Below, in pieces: positions 39,315 through 48,958 of a stretch of DNA of 64,000 nucleotides. The DNA is taken from contig JAOMEP010000001.1 in assembly GCA_028345965.1 (NCBI GenBank), forward strand, positions 65,872 through 129,871, given 5' to 3'. Position numbers and translations under genes: made by a program. The first letter of the stretch is position 1; each line of letters starts with the position of its first letter. This DNA is from Candidatus Nitrosopelagicus sp. GTDB taxonomy: Archaea; Thermoproteota; Nitrososphaeria; Nitrososphaerales; Nitrosopumilaceae. Below the pieces are notes generated by a model. That model saw only the letters and a program-made list of their open reading frames with translations. It had not been told where the DNA came from and made no database searches.

Positions 39315-40113
39315 AATCAGAATAAATGTCTGTTCTTCGATTCTTTAGTAGTGGAAGTTTCTTTCTAATTTCATGAACTTTATCTAAAGAGATGTTAACA
39401 TAACCAATTCCTTGTCGCTTTTTCATATCTAGTAAGATACGACCATAAGGATCAACTGCTAAACTTCTTCCAGAATATACATGACCTAAATGGTCTGGTG
39501 CTATCACATAACATCCATTTTCAATTGCGCGTGATTTGTTTAATGTTAACCAATGTTCTTCTTTCATAGGACCATCCACCCATGCAGATGGTACAACTAA
39601 AATTTCTGTACCTGATGATGCCAATGTTCTTGACATTTCAGGGAATCGTAAATCATAACAGATTAGCATTCCCATTTTTCCAACAGAAGTTTTTGTTGGT
39701 AATGGAATTTCTGTACCTGATGACATTTTATCAGATTCTTTAAAGCCTAAAGCATCGTAAAGATGGATTTTTCTGTATTTTCCAGTAACTTCTCCTTTTT
39801 TATTTATGATAAATGATGTATCGTACACGCGGTCTTTTTTTCTACTCTTCTCATACATTGTACCAACTATACCAATTGAGTTATCTTTTGCAGATTCTGC
39901 AACAGCAGATACAAATTCACCGTTAATTGTTTCAGCCTCTTGTGCAACTTGTCTTGCTGTTTGTTTTGATGTAGTGTAAAACATCATGTATTCAGGAAAG
40001 GTGCACATGTCAGCACCATTTTTTGCTGCTTGTTTTATGTAATCTAAAATTTTTGAAAGATTTTTTTCTTTTTCAGTTGATGCTTTGAATTGAACTAATG
40101 CAATTTTTGACAT
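39304..40113 (-). CDS. Carbon-nitrogen hydrolase (nitrilase/omega-amidase-like)
   Basis: 'CTFPEYMMFYT', 'GKYRKIHLYDALGFKESD', 'GMLICYDLRFPEMSRTLA' (Glu-Lys-Cys triad). Confidence 0.92.
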   Translation of the reverse strand: MSKIALVQFKASTEKEKNLSKILDYIKQAAKNGADMCTFPEYMMFYTTSKQTARQVAQEAETINGEFVSAVAESAKDNSIGIVGTMYEKSRKKDRVYDTSFIINKKGEVTGKYRKIHLYDALGFKESDKMSSGTEIPLPTKTSVGKMGMLICYDLRFPEMSRTLASSGTEILVVPSAWVDGPMKEEHWLTLNKSRAIENGCYVIAPDHLGHVYSGRSLAVDPYGRILLDMKKRQGIGYVNISLDKVHEIRKKLPLLKNRRTDIYSDFKI

Positions 40114-40148
40114 GATTAATCTAAAGATTATGAAAATAAAAAGATAGT

Positions 40149-40325
40149 TTAGAGTTGATCTCCTGCAAGAAACCAGTTCTCTTTTGGGTTTTCGTCAAAG
40201 ACTATAATCACATGTTCTTTCTTTGTTTTTAGAATCTCAACTGCAGATTCAGTGACAGCCTTTGCAAATTCCTGTTTTTGTTCTTCGGAACGTCCAGGAT
40301 ATAGTGATACGTGTACGTATGGCAT
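40149..40325 (-). CDS. 4-oxalocrotonate tautomerase-family protein, 58 aa
   Basis: Not in ORF track; reads MPYVHVSLYPGRSEEQKQEFAKAVTESAVEILKTKKEHVIIVFDENPKENWFLAGDQL with catalytic Pro after initiator Met. Confidence 0.88.
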   Translation of the reverse strand: MPYVHVSLYPGRSEEQKQEFAKAVTESAVEILKTKKEHVIIVFDENPKENWFLAGDQL

Positions 40326-40363
40326 GAATTGGAATTGTAAGAGAGATAATTTAATTGATTAAA

Positions 40364-41131
40364 TTAACGCCAGTCGTCTCTATACCCATACCTAGAACCA
40401 TAAGTCTCAGAATGGTTTGTCTTTTTATAGAAATATCCAACTCCTAGTCCTAAAAAGAATCCACCAATGTGCGCCAAAAATGCAACACCACCACCTGCAA
40501 CACCAAAGCCTCCTATGAAGAATGGTAATAGATTTTGAAAGATTAACCAGAACGGTAAGAAAAACTTTGCAGGAATATGCATCATGCGCCAGAAAAATCC
40601 TAACATTACAAACGTCATGACCTTTGCACGTGGGAACATTACAAGATATGCGCCTAAAATTCCAGCTATAGCTCCTGATGCACCAACTGCAGGAATTCCA
40701 CTACCTGCATCACCATAAATGTGAATTAATCCCGCGCCGACTCCCCACATCAAATAAATTCCAATGTACTTTACTCGACCAAATTTGGCTTCAATATTAT
40801 CACCAAAGATCCACAAAAACAACATGTTTCCTCCAAGATGCATTATTCCTCCATGCATGAACGTTGACGTAATCAAAGTCAGTTCAGGAATCGCAGGGCA
40901 ATTAATAATTTCAGCGCCGGTATTGATTCCATCAATCTGACCTGTAACACATCCAGGAACAGCACCCCATGTCAAAAACATGTTCATTGCTTCACGGTTT
41001 GAAAATTCAATGAATTGACCAGTTATTGTGACCTCAATTCCAAATACTATGACATTGATAATGATAAGTGCAATTGTTAGTTTTGGTTTAAATCCTGGCG
41101 GATGTGGATTTTCATCTCTTAATGGAAGCAT
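40364..41131 (-). CDS. Rhomboid-family intramembrane serine protease
   Basis: 'TFMHGGIMHLGGNMLFLWIFGDNIEAKFGR', 'AVGASGAIAGILGAYLVMFP' (GxSG), 'AHIGGFFLGLGVGY'. Confidence 0.94.
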   Translation of the reverse strand: MLPLRDENPHPPGFKPKLTIALIIINVIVFGIEVTITGQFIEFSNREAMNMFLTWGAVPGCVTGQIDGINTGAEIINCPAIPELTLITSTFMHGGIMHLGGNMLFLWIFGDNIEAKFGRVKYIGIYLMWGVGAGLIHIYGDAGSGIPAVGASGAIAGILGAYLVMFPRAKVMTFVMLGFFWRMMHIPAKFFLPFWLIFQNLLPFFIGGFGVAGGGVAFLAHIGGFFLGLGVGYFYKKTNHSETYGSRYGYRDDWR

Positions 41132-41178
41132 GAATCAATCAAAGTTTGTTTGGTTTGTATAAGAATTTTCAGGTAAGT

Positions 41179-42834
41179 CTAAACTGAGATAATTCCTTCT
41201 TTAACTAGGAATTGAATTCCAGATGCAAATGTGTTATCATCAATTTCACCATTAGCCCACCATGCTGCATTATTTCTTACCCAATCAGGAATAGTTGCAT
41301 TATCATTTTGTGCACCACTAGATGTAGTTGGTACCGAGATAATTCCTTGTTTTATCATAAACTCAATTCCAGATGCAAATGTGTTATCATCAATTTCACC
41401 ATCAGACCACCACTTTGCATTGTTTTTCACCCAATCAGGAATACTAACAGATTGTTGTGTTGATGGAGTTGGTACAAATGAACTACTAGTAGATACTCCT
41501 ACCTCAAACATTTGAGATGACTGGAAAAATTCATCATAGTTAGAGAAACCTTCACCGGTTAATACCAAATTCAAGGTGTACATATCATCATCAGGTATGG
41601 TTATCATATGAGTAGCAATTCCTTCTACTGACTTTGTTCCTACAAATAGCTCAGGATTGTCACCGGTAACCAAATTGAATTGTTCACCTTGTGGATTTAC
41701 CAAACCAAATGCATAGATTACATCTTTTACTAAACCATTATTATTATCAAAGAATGAAAACTCAAATGGAATTTCATCTCCTGCGCCATATTTAGAATCC
41801 CAAGCTATGATTGCTTTGTAACCATTATCAAATCTCATGTCAAACGAATTTTTCTCAACAGTTCCTTCGGGAACTAATTCAAAACTCATCGATTTAGATG
41901 AATAGTGAGATTCTCCTAAGAGTTCATTAATTCTTTGTAATTCAGTTCCTGTAACTAAAAAGTGAACAATATTTTCAGTCTCTGATGAATATGGATCCAT
42001 TACTAGAACTCTTTGATCAACTTCAACACCATCTACATAACCCTTGAATGATGTTTCAGGGTTGTATGGATCAAATGATTTAGGTACACGAATCTCTTCA
42101 TGAACCATTTGAACTAGTTCAATATATTCAGGATCCCAATCAAAAGGCATGTCAAATGATATTGCATTATTACCTTGATTAAATGAAAAATTTTCTACAT
42201 CATCATAATAGGTTTTCACTGTGACAGGAACTTCTGCAGCTTCTGCAGTTTTAATAAAGAAACTTTGGTCTTGTGCAACACTAACAAATGTATCAAAGTT
42301 TAGTGGTTGTGCAACTAATGATCTAGGACTAGTTGCCCCTTCAATTGATACTTTGACATTGTATAATCCACCTTTTTCAAAGATTGGTCCATCAATGAGT
42401 GGGCGACCGTCACCTCTTGCAAATAATCCACCTGCGGTTCCATGTACCTCACCATAATATTCGGTACATTTCCAAGGCTTTGCTTCGTAACAATCACCTT
42501 TTGGTCTAACCTCTACATTTAGTTCACCATCATCATCATAGAAATAATTTCTAGCTAAAAGATCACCGCTTCTCCAAACTTCAACACGATATGTTACTTG
42601 TTCCAAGTTTTCATCAGTTAACATATCATAGAAACGAATTGCGATATTTGCTGAATCAACTTCACCTGCGGTCATATCAGCAGGATCTAATTGTGTGAAA
42701 ATTGTAACCTCCATACCTTCAAAACTAATTGGAGGGGCAGCGTCACCACCTAAACCATGACCAAAAGCATCTTCACTTAGAAATGGTAAAGTTACACAGA
42801 CAGCTGCAATGAGTAAGAAACTTTTGTAGTACAA
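41179..42834 (-). CDS. Secreted protein with two C-terminal IPDW-KNNA-WW repeats; mature N-terminus predicted to be His
   Basis: Signal peptide 'MYYKSFLLIAAVCVTLPFLSEDAFG/HGLGGDAAPP'; tandem 37-aa repeats; paralogous to 48959-50530. Confidence 0.8.
   Translation of the reverse strand: MYYKSFLLIAAVCVTLPFLSEDAFGHGLGGDAAPPISFEGMEVTIFTQLDPADMTAGEVDSANIAIRFYDMLTDENLEQVTYRVEVWRSGDLLARNYFYDDDGELNVEVRPKGDCYEAKPWKCTEYYGEVHGTAGGLFARGDGRPLIDGPIFEKGGLYNVKVSIEGATSPRSLVAQPLNFDTFVSVAQDQSFFIKTAEAAEVPVTVKTYYDDVENFSFNQGNNAISFDMPFDWDPEYIELVQMVHEEIRVPKSFDPYNPETSFKGYVDGVEVDQRVLVMDPYSSETENIVHFLVTGTELQRINELLGESHYSSKSMSFELVPEGTVEKNSFDMRFDNGYKAIIAWDSKYGAGDEIPFEFSFFDNNNGLVKDVIYAFGLVNPQGEQFNLVTGDNPELFVGTKSVEGIATHMITIPDDDMYTLNLVLTGEGFSNYDEFFQSSQMFEVGVSTSSSFVPTPSTQQSVSIPDWVKNNAKWWSDGEIDDNTFASGIEFMIKQGIISVPTTSSGAQNDNATIPDWVRNNAAWWANGEIDDNTFASGIQFLVKEGIISV
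41182..41292 (-). repeat. IPDWVRNNAAWWANGEIDDNTFASGIQFLVKEGIISV repeat copy 2
   Basis: Tandem protein repeat readable in translation and DNA. Confidence 0.9.
41332..41442 (-). repeat. IPDWVKNNAKWWSDGEIDDNTFASGIEFMIKQGIISV repeat copy 1
   Basis: Tandem protein repeat readable in translation and DNA. Confidence 0.9.
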
Positions 42835-42929
42835 TTACCATTTTTTGCCTTGAATCACCTATTAATGATTCGATGAATTTCAATAATTATCACGAGATCA
42901 TTTTTATTATATTCAGATGGATTTTCACT

Positions 42930-43745
42930 ATGAAATACCTTCTAGGATTAATGTTAATTCCTTTATTGTTAGCACCAGCCTTTGCAGAGAGTCCAGAAGA
43001 TTATGAGCAAATTTTACCATCAGAAAATGGAACACTCAACATTGGATTAACAGTTGATCCACCAGCAAAAGCAAATGAAGTTTCAAAACTACACATTGGA
43101 TGGATGAAACCAGGATTCAACAAAATTCAAGAACATATTGATTATAGAATTACAGTTATCAAAGATGGTCAAAATACATTTGGGCCAATTCCACTTACAC
43201 ACACATCTATCGGTACAGTAAAAATTCCGGTAGAGTTTACATCAAACGGTGAACACCAGATTAAAGTAGAGATGGAGGGAATTTTGTTCCAACCAATTCC
43301 ATTAGAGACAACATACTTTACAATTGAGGTTGGAGGAGAACAACCAATACAAGAAAACAATGAAGAAGGTGGCGGATGTTTAATCGCAACTGCAGCATTT
43401 GGTTCTGAAATGGCACCACAAGTTCAATTCCTAAGAGAAATTAGAGATAACACTGTAATGACAACACAATCCGGTACAGCATTCATGACAGGATTCAACC
43501 AATTCTACTATTCTTTCTCACCAGCAGTTGCTGACTATGAAAGAGAAAATCCAGTCTTCAAAGAAGCAGTCAAAGTTACACTAACTCCAATGTTAACATC
43601 ACTAACACTACTCAACTATGTTGAAGTTGACACTGAAGAAGAAATGTTAGGATATGGAATTAGTATAATCCTACTCAACATCGGAATGTACTTTGTAGCA
43701 CCGGCAGCAGCAATCGTTGTAATCAAAAAGAAACTTAGAAAATAA
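42930..43745 (+). CDS. Secreted/anchored protein with CFI-box-type 'CLIATAAFGSEMAPQVQFLREIRDN' domain and C-terminal TM
   Basis: Signal peptide 'MKYLLGLMLIPLLLAPAFA/ESPEDYEQ' (ORF track start 42873 extends upstream); C-terminal hydrophobic helix and KKKLRK. Confidence 0.8.
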   Translation: MKYLLGLMLIPLLLAPAFAESPEDYEQILPSENGTLNIGLTVDPPAKANEVSKLHIGWMKPGFNKIQEHIDYRITVIKDGQNTFGPIPLTHTSIGTVKIPVEFTSNGEHQIKVEMEGILFQPIPLETTYFTIEVGGEQPIQENNEEGGGCLIATAAFGSEMAPQVQFLREIRDNTVMTTQSGTAFMTGFNQFYYSFSPAVADYERENPVFKEAVKVTLTPMLTSLTLLNYVEVDTEEEMLGYGISIILLNIGMYFVAPAAAIVVIKKKLRK

Positions 43746-43747
43746 AA

Positions 43748-44404
43748 TTATTTTTTCTTTACAAAAGATGCAGAAGCAATTACTATTCCTGCTATTCCTA
43801 ATCCTATAGCAGCAATTATCATAATACCACTCATTTCATTATCAATTTCAGTTTGTTCTTTTAATTCGTTAATTGTTTCTTGTAATTCTCTAATATCACC
43901 ACGTAAATCATTTACTTCACGTTCAAAGTCACCAGATTCAACAACAGTTGATTCAACTGGAGGAAATTGCAAAATCTCTTGTTCCTGTACCTTTAGTGGA
44001 TGTAACGCTAAATTCACATTTTGTTCGTTAATTGTTCCAAGAAAGTTTAGTTGTGACCAACCTGAAAACGTAGGAGTGATTGCTGACTCGTATTTTCCTG
44101 GAATGTCAGTTGGTTGTAATGGTAAAGTAATTGATTCTTCTTCAACAATTAGTTTTATTTTCAAAGTTTTTTTCAAACCTTCAATTCCTGTATTAGAATT
44201 AAATGGTTGATCTGCGGCTTCTTTGCTCTTATCCATTAAATTGACATAAACAATAATTGCATTTGATTCACCAGTTACAATCGGCTTATTCTTCCAATCA
44301 ATCTCAATTCTATAATCACCAACAGAATCAGACTGATGTGCAAATGCAGTATTAAGGAATAAAGGAAATATCAAAAGTAAAGCAATTAGATGTGTTTTTT
44401 TCAT
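43748..44404 (-). CDS. Secreted membrane-anchored protein, predicted mature N-terminal His; paralog of 45415-46065
   Basis: Signal 'MKKTHLIALLLIFPLFLNTAFA/HQSDSVGDYRIEIDW'; coiled-coil then C-terminal TM + KKK. Confidence 0.75.
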   Translation of the reverse strand: MKKTHLIALLLIFPLFLNTAFAHQSDSVGDYRIEIDWKNKPIVTGESNAIIVYVNLMDKSKEAADQPFNSNTGIEGLKKTLKIKLIVEEESITLPLQPTDIPGKYESAITPTFSGWSQLNFLGTINEQNVNLALHPLKVQEQEILQFPPVESTVVESGDFEREVNDLRGDIRELQETINELKEQTEIDNEMSGIMIIAAIGLGIAGIVIASASFVKKK

Positions 44405-44510
44405 AAATTATGGAATAATGGTTTGAATAAAAGTCAAAGTAGTACAATTTTCAATCATTTAGGCTGAAAATTGGAGATCATTTTTATTATCAAAGTTCAA
44501 AATTTACCTA

Positions 44511-45389
44511 ATGAATAACAAGACTGTAAGTTCCTTATTCGTTCTTTTTGCAATTGTTTCAATCGGAATGACTGCAGCACCTGGTGCATTTGCTGAACAC
44601 AGCATGAATGCAACAGTAGAGAACGCAGAGGGTTCTTCAACCCCGGGATGTGAACCAGATTGTTTCATCCCAGCAACAGTTACCATCGGTGCTGGTGGAA
44701 TGGTTACATTCGCTAACAATGATTCTGCAGCACACACATCTACAGCTGGTACTCCAGCAGATGGACCAAGTGGTGTATGGGACAGCTCATTAGTAATGAT
44801 GGGAGCAGCATACACAACTCCAGCATTAGATGCAGGTGAATATCCTTACTTCTGCATGGTACATCCATGGATGGAAGGATTAGTAATTGTTGAAGAAGAA
44901 AGTCACGACGATCACGGTGATGAACATGGCGACGAACACGGCGACATGAAAGATCACGGTGAAATGGAAATGCAAACACTAACTGCAGCAGATATCTCAA
45001 TTGATATCGCAGATGGTGCAAAAGCAGGTGAAAGAGTATCAATTGATGTTACAATTAGCGGTGAACACGTTAACTATGACATTGTTGCAACTCACGGTGG
45101 TGAAGAAATCCTAAATGAAAGTGGTAACCACTCACACACAGGAGAAGGTCAACACATTACATCAGCACTTGCAGCAGATGCATCTGATGATTTGCCAATT
45201 GACGTCACTGTAACATTCCAAGGATTTGGTATACCAGGTGAAGAATTCACTGGTCCAATTGGATTAACCAGCGATGCACAAGCAGTTCCAGAATTTGGTA
45301 CAATAGCAGCCATGATTTTAGCAGTAGCAATTGTTTCAATAATTGCAGTATCAGCAAAATCAAGACTTAGCTTTATGCCAAGAATCTAG
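44511..45389 (+). CDS. Plastocyanin-like cupredoxin with His-rich linker and PEFG-CTERM sorting signal
   Basis: Cu site 'NNDSAAHTS...YPYFCMVHPWMEG'; linker 'HDDHGDEHGDEHGDMKDHGEM'; C-terminus 'VPEFGTIAAMILAVAIVSIIAVSAKSRL'. Confidence 0.92.
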   Translation: MNNKTVSSLFVLFAIVSIGMTAAPGAFAEHSMNATVENAEGSSTPGCEPDCFIPATVTIGAGGMVTFANNDSAAHTSTAGTPADGPSGVWDSSLVMMGAAYTTPALDAGEYPYFCMVHPWMEGLVIVEEESHDDHGDEHGDEHGDMKDHGEMEMQTLTAADISIDIADGAKAGERVSIDVTISGEHVNYDIVATHGGEEILNESGNHSHTGEGQHITSALAADASDDLPIDVTVTFQGFGIPGEEFTGPIGLTSDAQAVPEFGTIAAMILAVAIVSIIAVSAKSRLSFMPRI

Positions 45390-45414
45390 AAGACTTTTTT
45401 TTCTCTTTTTATTT

Positions 45415-46065
45415 TTATTTTCTTCTAAGCATTGCTATAACTGCTAGAATAACACCAGCAGCACCCAATGACAAACCAAATACACCAAAGTTGTAAGCGT
45501 TTTGAATATCAACCCCACCTGCCGTAAGACTTACTTCACCAACATTTGATTTTATGTTAGAGACATCTTTTTGTAAAGATGATAATGCATTTTTTACCGC
45601 ACCAATTTCACCAGCAGAAGATGAACCGCTAACTGGTGGGAATGCAATAACAGATTGACTCTCAACATCTTCTATAGGAATTATAGCATCAATTTGTAAT
45701 CCATTAAGTTCACCTACCAATTTTACAGACATTGAACCTGTTTTAGTTGGTAAAATTTTTGCATAATAGTGACCAGGACGAGGATCAGAGTTGATGTCTA
45801 ACTCTTTAGTTGCACCACCTGCCACTAGAGTTGCGGTCATACTTTTGAAAGCGCTATTTACTCCAATTCTTAATCCTTCTTTTTCTCCAGATTCTGCAAC
45901 CTCAATTACAATTTTGTTAGGTAAATTAACGACTGGAGGTTCATCTCCCCAGCCTGCCTCAATCTCATATTGATCAATGTAAATTGTTGTGTGTGCAAAT
46001 GCTGAAGACATGCCAAAACCGGAAATTAGAAGAATGCTTAGTAGGAGAAAAGATTTTTTCAACAA
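45415..46065 (-). CDS. Secreted membrane-anchored protein, predicted mature N-terminal His; paralog of 43748-44404
   Basis: Signal 'MLKKSFLLLSILLISGFGMSSAFA/HTTIYIDQYEIEAGWGDEPP'; C-terminal TM + RRK. Confidence 0.78.
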   Translation of the reverse strand: MLKKSFLLLSILLISGFGMSSAFAHTTIYIDQYEIEAGWGDEPPVVNLPNKIVIEVAESGEKEGLRIGVNSAFKSMTATLVAGGATKELDINSDPRPGHYYAKILPTKTGSMSVKLVGELNGLQIDAIIPIEDVESQSVIAFPPVSGSSSAGEIGAVKNALSSLQKDVSNIKSNVGEVSLTAGGVDIQNAYNFGVFGLSLGAAGVILAVIAMLRRK

Positions 46066-46160
46066 ATATCATTTTCTTCATTACATTATTATCTTTACTA
46101 AGATGGTATAATTTTCAAAGAGGCATTTCTTTAAATTATAAGTAAACGAATTTCATACAA

Positions 46161-48932
46161 TTGAAAAAAATTTGGATTCTGCCTGTGCTAGTATTCTTTT
46201 TAGGATTTCCTTTAGCAAGCGCACATCCATTTTTGTTAGATTCTGAACCTGGACAAGGTCAAAATGCACCAGCAGGAACTATCCAAATTATTACAAATTA
46301 TTCTGAAGCAGTAGAGATTGGTTTTTCTGAATTAAAAGTATATGATGCAAATGGAAATCAAATTGACAACAGAGATACGGCATATAATGATGGAGAAACA
46401 TCACTGATAGTTACTACACAACCTCTTGAAGATGGAGTTTATACAATAACTAGCAAAGTTTTATCAAAAGTTGATGGTCATTTAGTTCAAGCAGCAATAG
46501 TATTTGGAGTTGGAGACGTAAAAATCGATTCAGCTTTATTAGAAAAACAAGAAACCTCAGAGAGTACATTCATTCCAGAATCAATTGCAAGATTTCCAGG
46601 ACTGGTTGGACAAACAATAATTCTAGGGGGAGTAATAGTTTCAATTACAATTTGGTCATCACAACAAACAAGATTTAGAGAAGTTTTTGCGGACATTAAT
46701 GAACAGTTCAAACTAAAATTTTCAAAAATTATTGGATATGGTGTAATTGCAACCTTTGCATCAAATTTCATAATGCTAGGTGTTCAAACATGGAGATTAG
46801 AAACTTCTCCATTAGATGTTATTGGAACTACATTTGGTACAACATGGCTAATTCGAATGATTATCACAATAATCATAATTGGACTTTGGTTCTGGATGGA
46901 AAGAAAAAAACAGATTACAATGAAAGGACAAATTCCATTGTTAATAGCATCATTAATTTTGATTGCAACTACTACAATGATGGGGCATGGTGCATCAACT
47001 GAATTAGAAGCTCCATGGATTTTAGATTACACTCACAATTTGTTATCATCAATTTGGATTGGTGGAGTAATATTTTTTGCATTTGTTGCATTACCAACAA
47101 TTACAAAAACCGATAATTCAACAAAAGAGAAAATTGCTCTAAGTTTGATTCCAAGATTCTCAGGATTATTCATAATTGCAATCGGAATTTTAATCATAAC
47201 AGGTCCAACTTTGCTATGGTTCCTAGATGATAATGTAGCCTCACTCACTGACTCCACATATGGAAAATTGATTTTAATAAAAATTGGAATTGCTGCTGTA
47301 ATGATTGCGTTTGGCGGTTTGTATCAAGTCAAATTCTTAAAAAATACACATGATTTTGAGAAATTGAATATTACGAAAAAAATTAGTAAGCCCTTAAAAG
47401 TTGAAGCTGGATTAGGAATTGCATTACTTGCAGTTGTTGCACTTTTAGTAAATTCTTCATTACCTGCAGGAGAAATTCAATCAGCTGATGCGCTACAAGG
47501 AACATTTGGGTTTGAATCTACATTATTTTCTGAAAATGCAAAGTTTGATGTCAAAGTATTACCAGCAGGTATTGGATCAAATACAATTTCAGTTATAGTT
47601 TCATCATATGATAATAAACCACTTGCAGATATTTCTGGCGTAAAAATTAAAGTTTCAAATCCACAAAAAAATATCTCACCAATAGAAGCTGATGTTACCG
47701 AGAACATACAAGATTCAATTACAAAGTATTCAGGAGATGCAACATTTGGATTTGCAGGAAATTGGCAAATTGAGTTAGAAGCACAAAGAACAGAAAACTC
47801 TAATGAAAATGCAATTTTCAATCTTCAGATAAAACCGTCGTTAAATGACATTAGAACTGAGATTACTGAATATGATTTTCCGGCAGACGAGGTAGCACCG
47901 TTATTCCCAGTTTATGATGGAGAAAATATTTGGATTTCTGATGCACAAAAACCAAGACTTTGGAAGTTTTCAATAGAAGATGAAAAATTTACACCATACA
48001 CATTTGATGGATTAACAACAATTTTCATGGATATCGGTAAAGATGGTAAAATTTGGTTTACAGATACACCTAATTCAAAAATTGGAAGTTTTGATCCTAA
48101 AACAGAAAAATTTGAAACAATTCAATTACCACAATTCAATTTGGCTATAAAAAAATCACTGCCAACATCTGTAGCAGTTGATAATGACAATGATGTTTGG
48201 GTGGCAGTAATTGATCAATCATTGTTGTTAGAGTATAATCAATCTACAGAAAAATTCAAAATAGTAAATACAATCACACCTGAAGCAGGTCCAACTGCAA
48301 TTGAGATTGATAGTTCAAACAACGTGTGGTTTGCTGAATCACTAGTAGGAAAACTTGGTAAAATTGATGGAAATACAAAAGAGGTAACTGAATTTGTTCC
48401 TCAAGCAGAACCGATGGCAGAACCGTTTGCACTAATGATTGACAAGGAAGAAAATGTTTGGATTGCAGAACATATTGGTCCTGCAATAACAAAATTCAAT
48501 CCAATTTTAGAAGATTTTGAGCAGATAAAAATTTCAAATCCAGACTCATTGCCATTTGGAATGGCTTTTGATAAATATGATAACATGTGGGTGGCACAAC
48601 ATGTGATAGACAGTTTAGTTGTGTATGATCAAAGCAGTAATCAAATTATTGAAATTGCTATACCAACTGAAGGTTCATTCACACAATTTGTTATTGCAGA
48701 CAATAATGGAGATATTTGGTTTGTAGAACAACGAGGAGGAAAACTTGGTAAAGTTTCAATCAGTGCAGTACCTAGTCAGATAGTAACAGTTCAAGAAGAA
48801 ACATCTCAAAGTATAATGTATGTGGAATTAGTAGCTCCAATTATTGCAGCAGGAATTATTGCAACATCATTGTTTTATGTTAAGAGTATAAGAGATAAGA
48901 GAAAAATTGATGAGTTAATTTCCACTAAGTAA
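46161..48932 (+). CDS. CopC-CopD-type copper protein fused to a C-terminal Vgb/streptogramin-lyase-like beta-propeller and terminal TM (TTG start)
   Basis: CopC 'ASAHPFLLDSEPGQGQNAPAGTIQIITNYSEAVEIGFSELKVYDANG'; multi-TM CopD region; repeated 'IWISDAQKPRLWKF', 'IWFTDTPNSKIGSFD', 'VWFAESLVGKLGKID', 'VWIAEHIGPAITKFN', 'IWFVEQRGGKLGKV'. Confidence 0.9.
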   Translation: MKKIWILPVLVFFLGFPLASAHPFLLDSEPGQGQNAPAGTIQIITNYSEAVEIGFSELKVYDANGNQIDNRDTAYNDGETSLIVTTQPLEDGVYTITSKVLSKVDGHLVQAAIVFGVGDVKIDSALLEKQETSESTFIPESIARFPGLVGQTIILGGVIVSITIWSSQQTRFREVFADINEQFKLKFSKIIGYGVIATFASNFIMLGVQTWRLETSPLDVIGTTFGTTWLIRMIITIIIIGLWFWMERKKQITMKGQIPLLIASLILIATTTMMGHGASTELEAPWILDYTHNLLSSIWIGGVIFFAFVALPTITKTDNSTKEKIALSLIPRFSGLFIIAIGILIITGPTLLWFLDDNVASLTDSTYGKLILIKIGIAAVMIAFGGLYQVKFLKNTHDFEKLNITKKISKPLKVEAGLGIALLAVVALLVNSSLPAGEIQSADALQGTFGFESTLFSENAKFDVKVLPAGIGSNTISVIVSSYDNKPLADISGVKIKVSNPQKNISPIEADVTENIQDSITKYSGDATFGFAGNWQIELEAQRTENSNENAIFNLQIKPSLNDIRTEITEYDFPADEVAPLFPVYDGENIWISDAQKPRLWKFSIEDEKFTPYTFDGLTTIFMDIGKDGKIWFTDTPNSKIGSFDPKTEKFETIQLPQFNLAIKKSLPTSVAVDNDNDVWVAVIDQSLLLEYNQSTEKFKIVNTITPEAGPTAIEIDSSNNVWFAESLVGKLGKIDGNTKEVTEFVPQAEPMAEPFALMIDKEENVWIAEHIGPAITKFNPILEDFEQIKISNPDSLPFGMAFDKYDNMWVAQHVIDSLVVYDQSSNQIIEIAIPTEGSFTQFVIADNNGDIWFVEQRGGKLGKVSISAVPSQIVTVQEETSQSIMYVELVAPIIAAGIIATSLFYVKSIRDKRKIDELISTK

Positions 48933-48958
48933 AATAAGAGTAAGAATAATTTTACAAT

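Noticed and set aside
41212-41515. Plus-strand ORFs with repeated 'NSRCKCVIINFTISPPCC' segments
   Set aside because: Antisense translation of the tandem WW-repeat coding region of the minus-strand secreted gene; no signal or homologous motif
44740-45042. 100-aa minus-strand ORF rich in His/Leu/Arg
   Set aside because: Antisense of the His/Asp-rich linker and cupredoxin coding region
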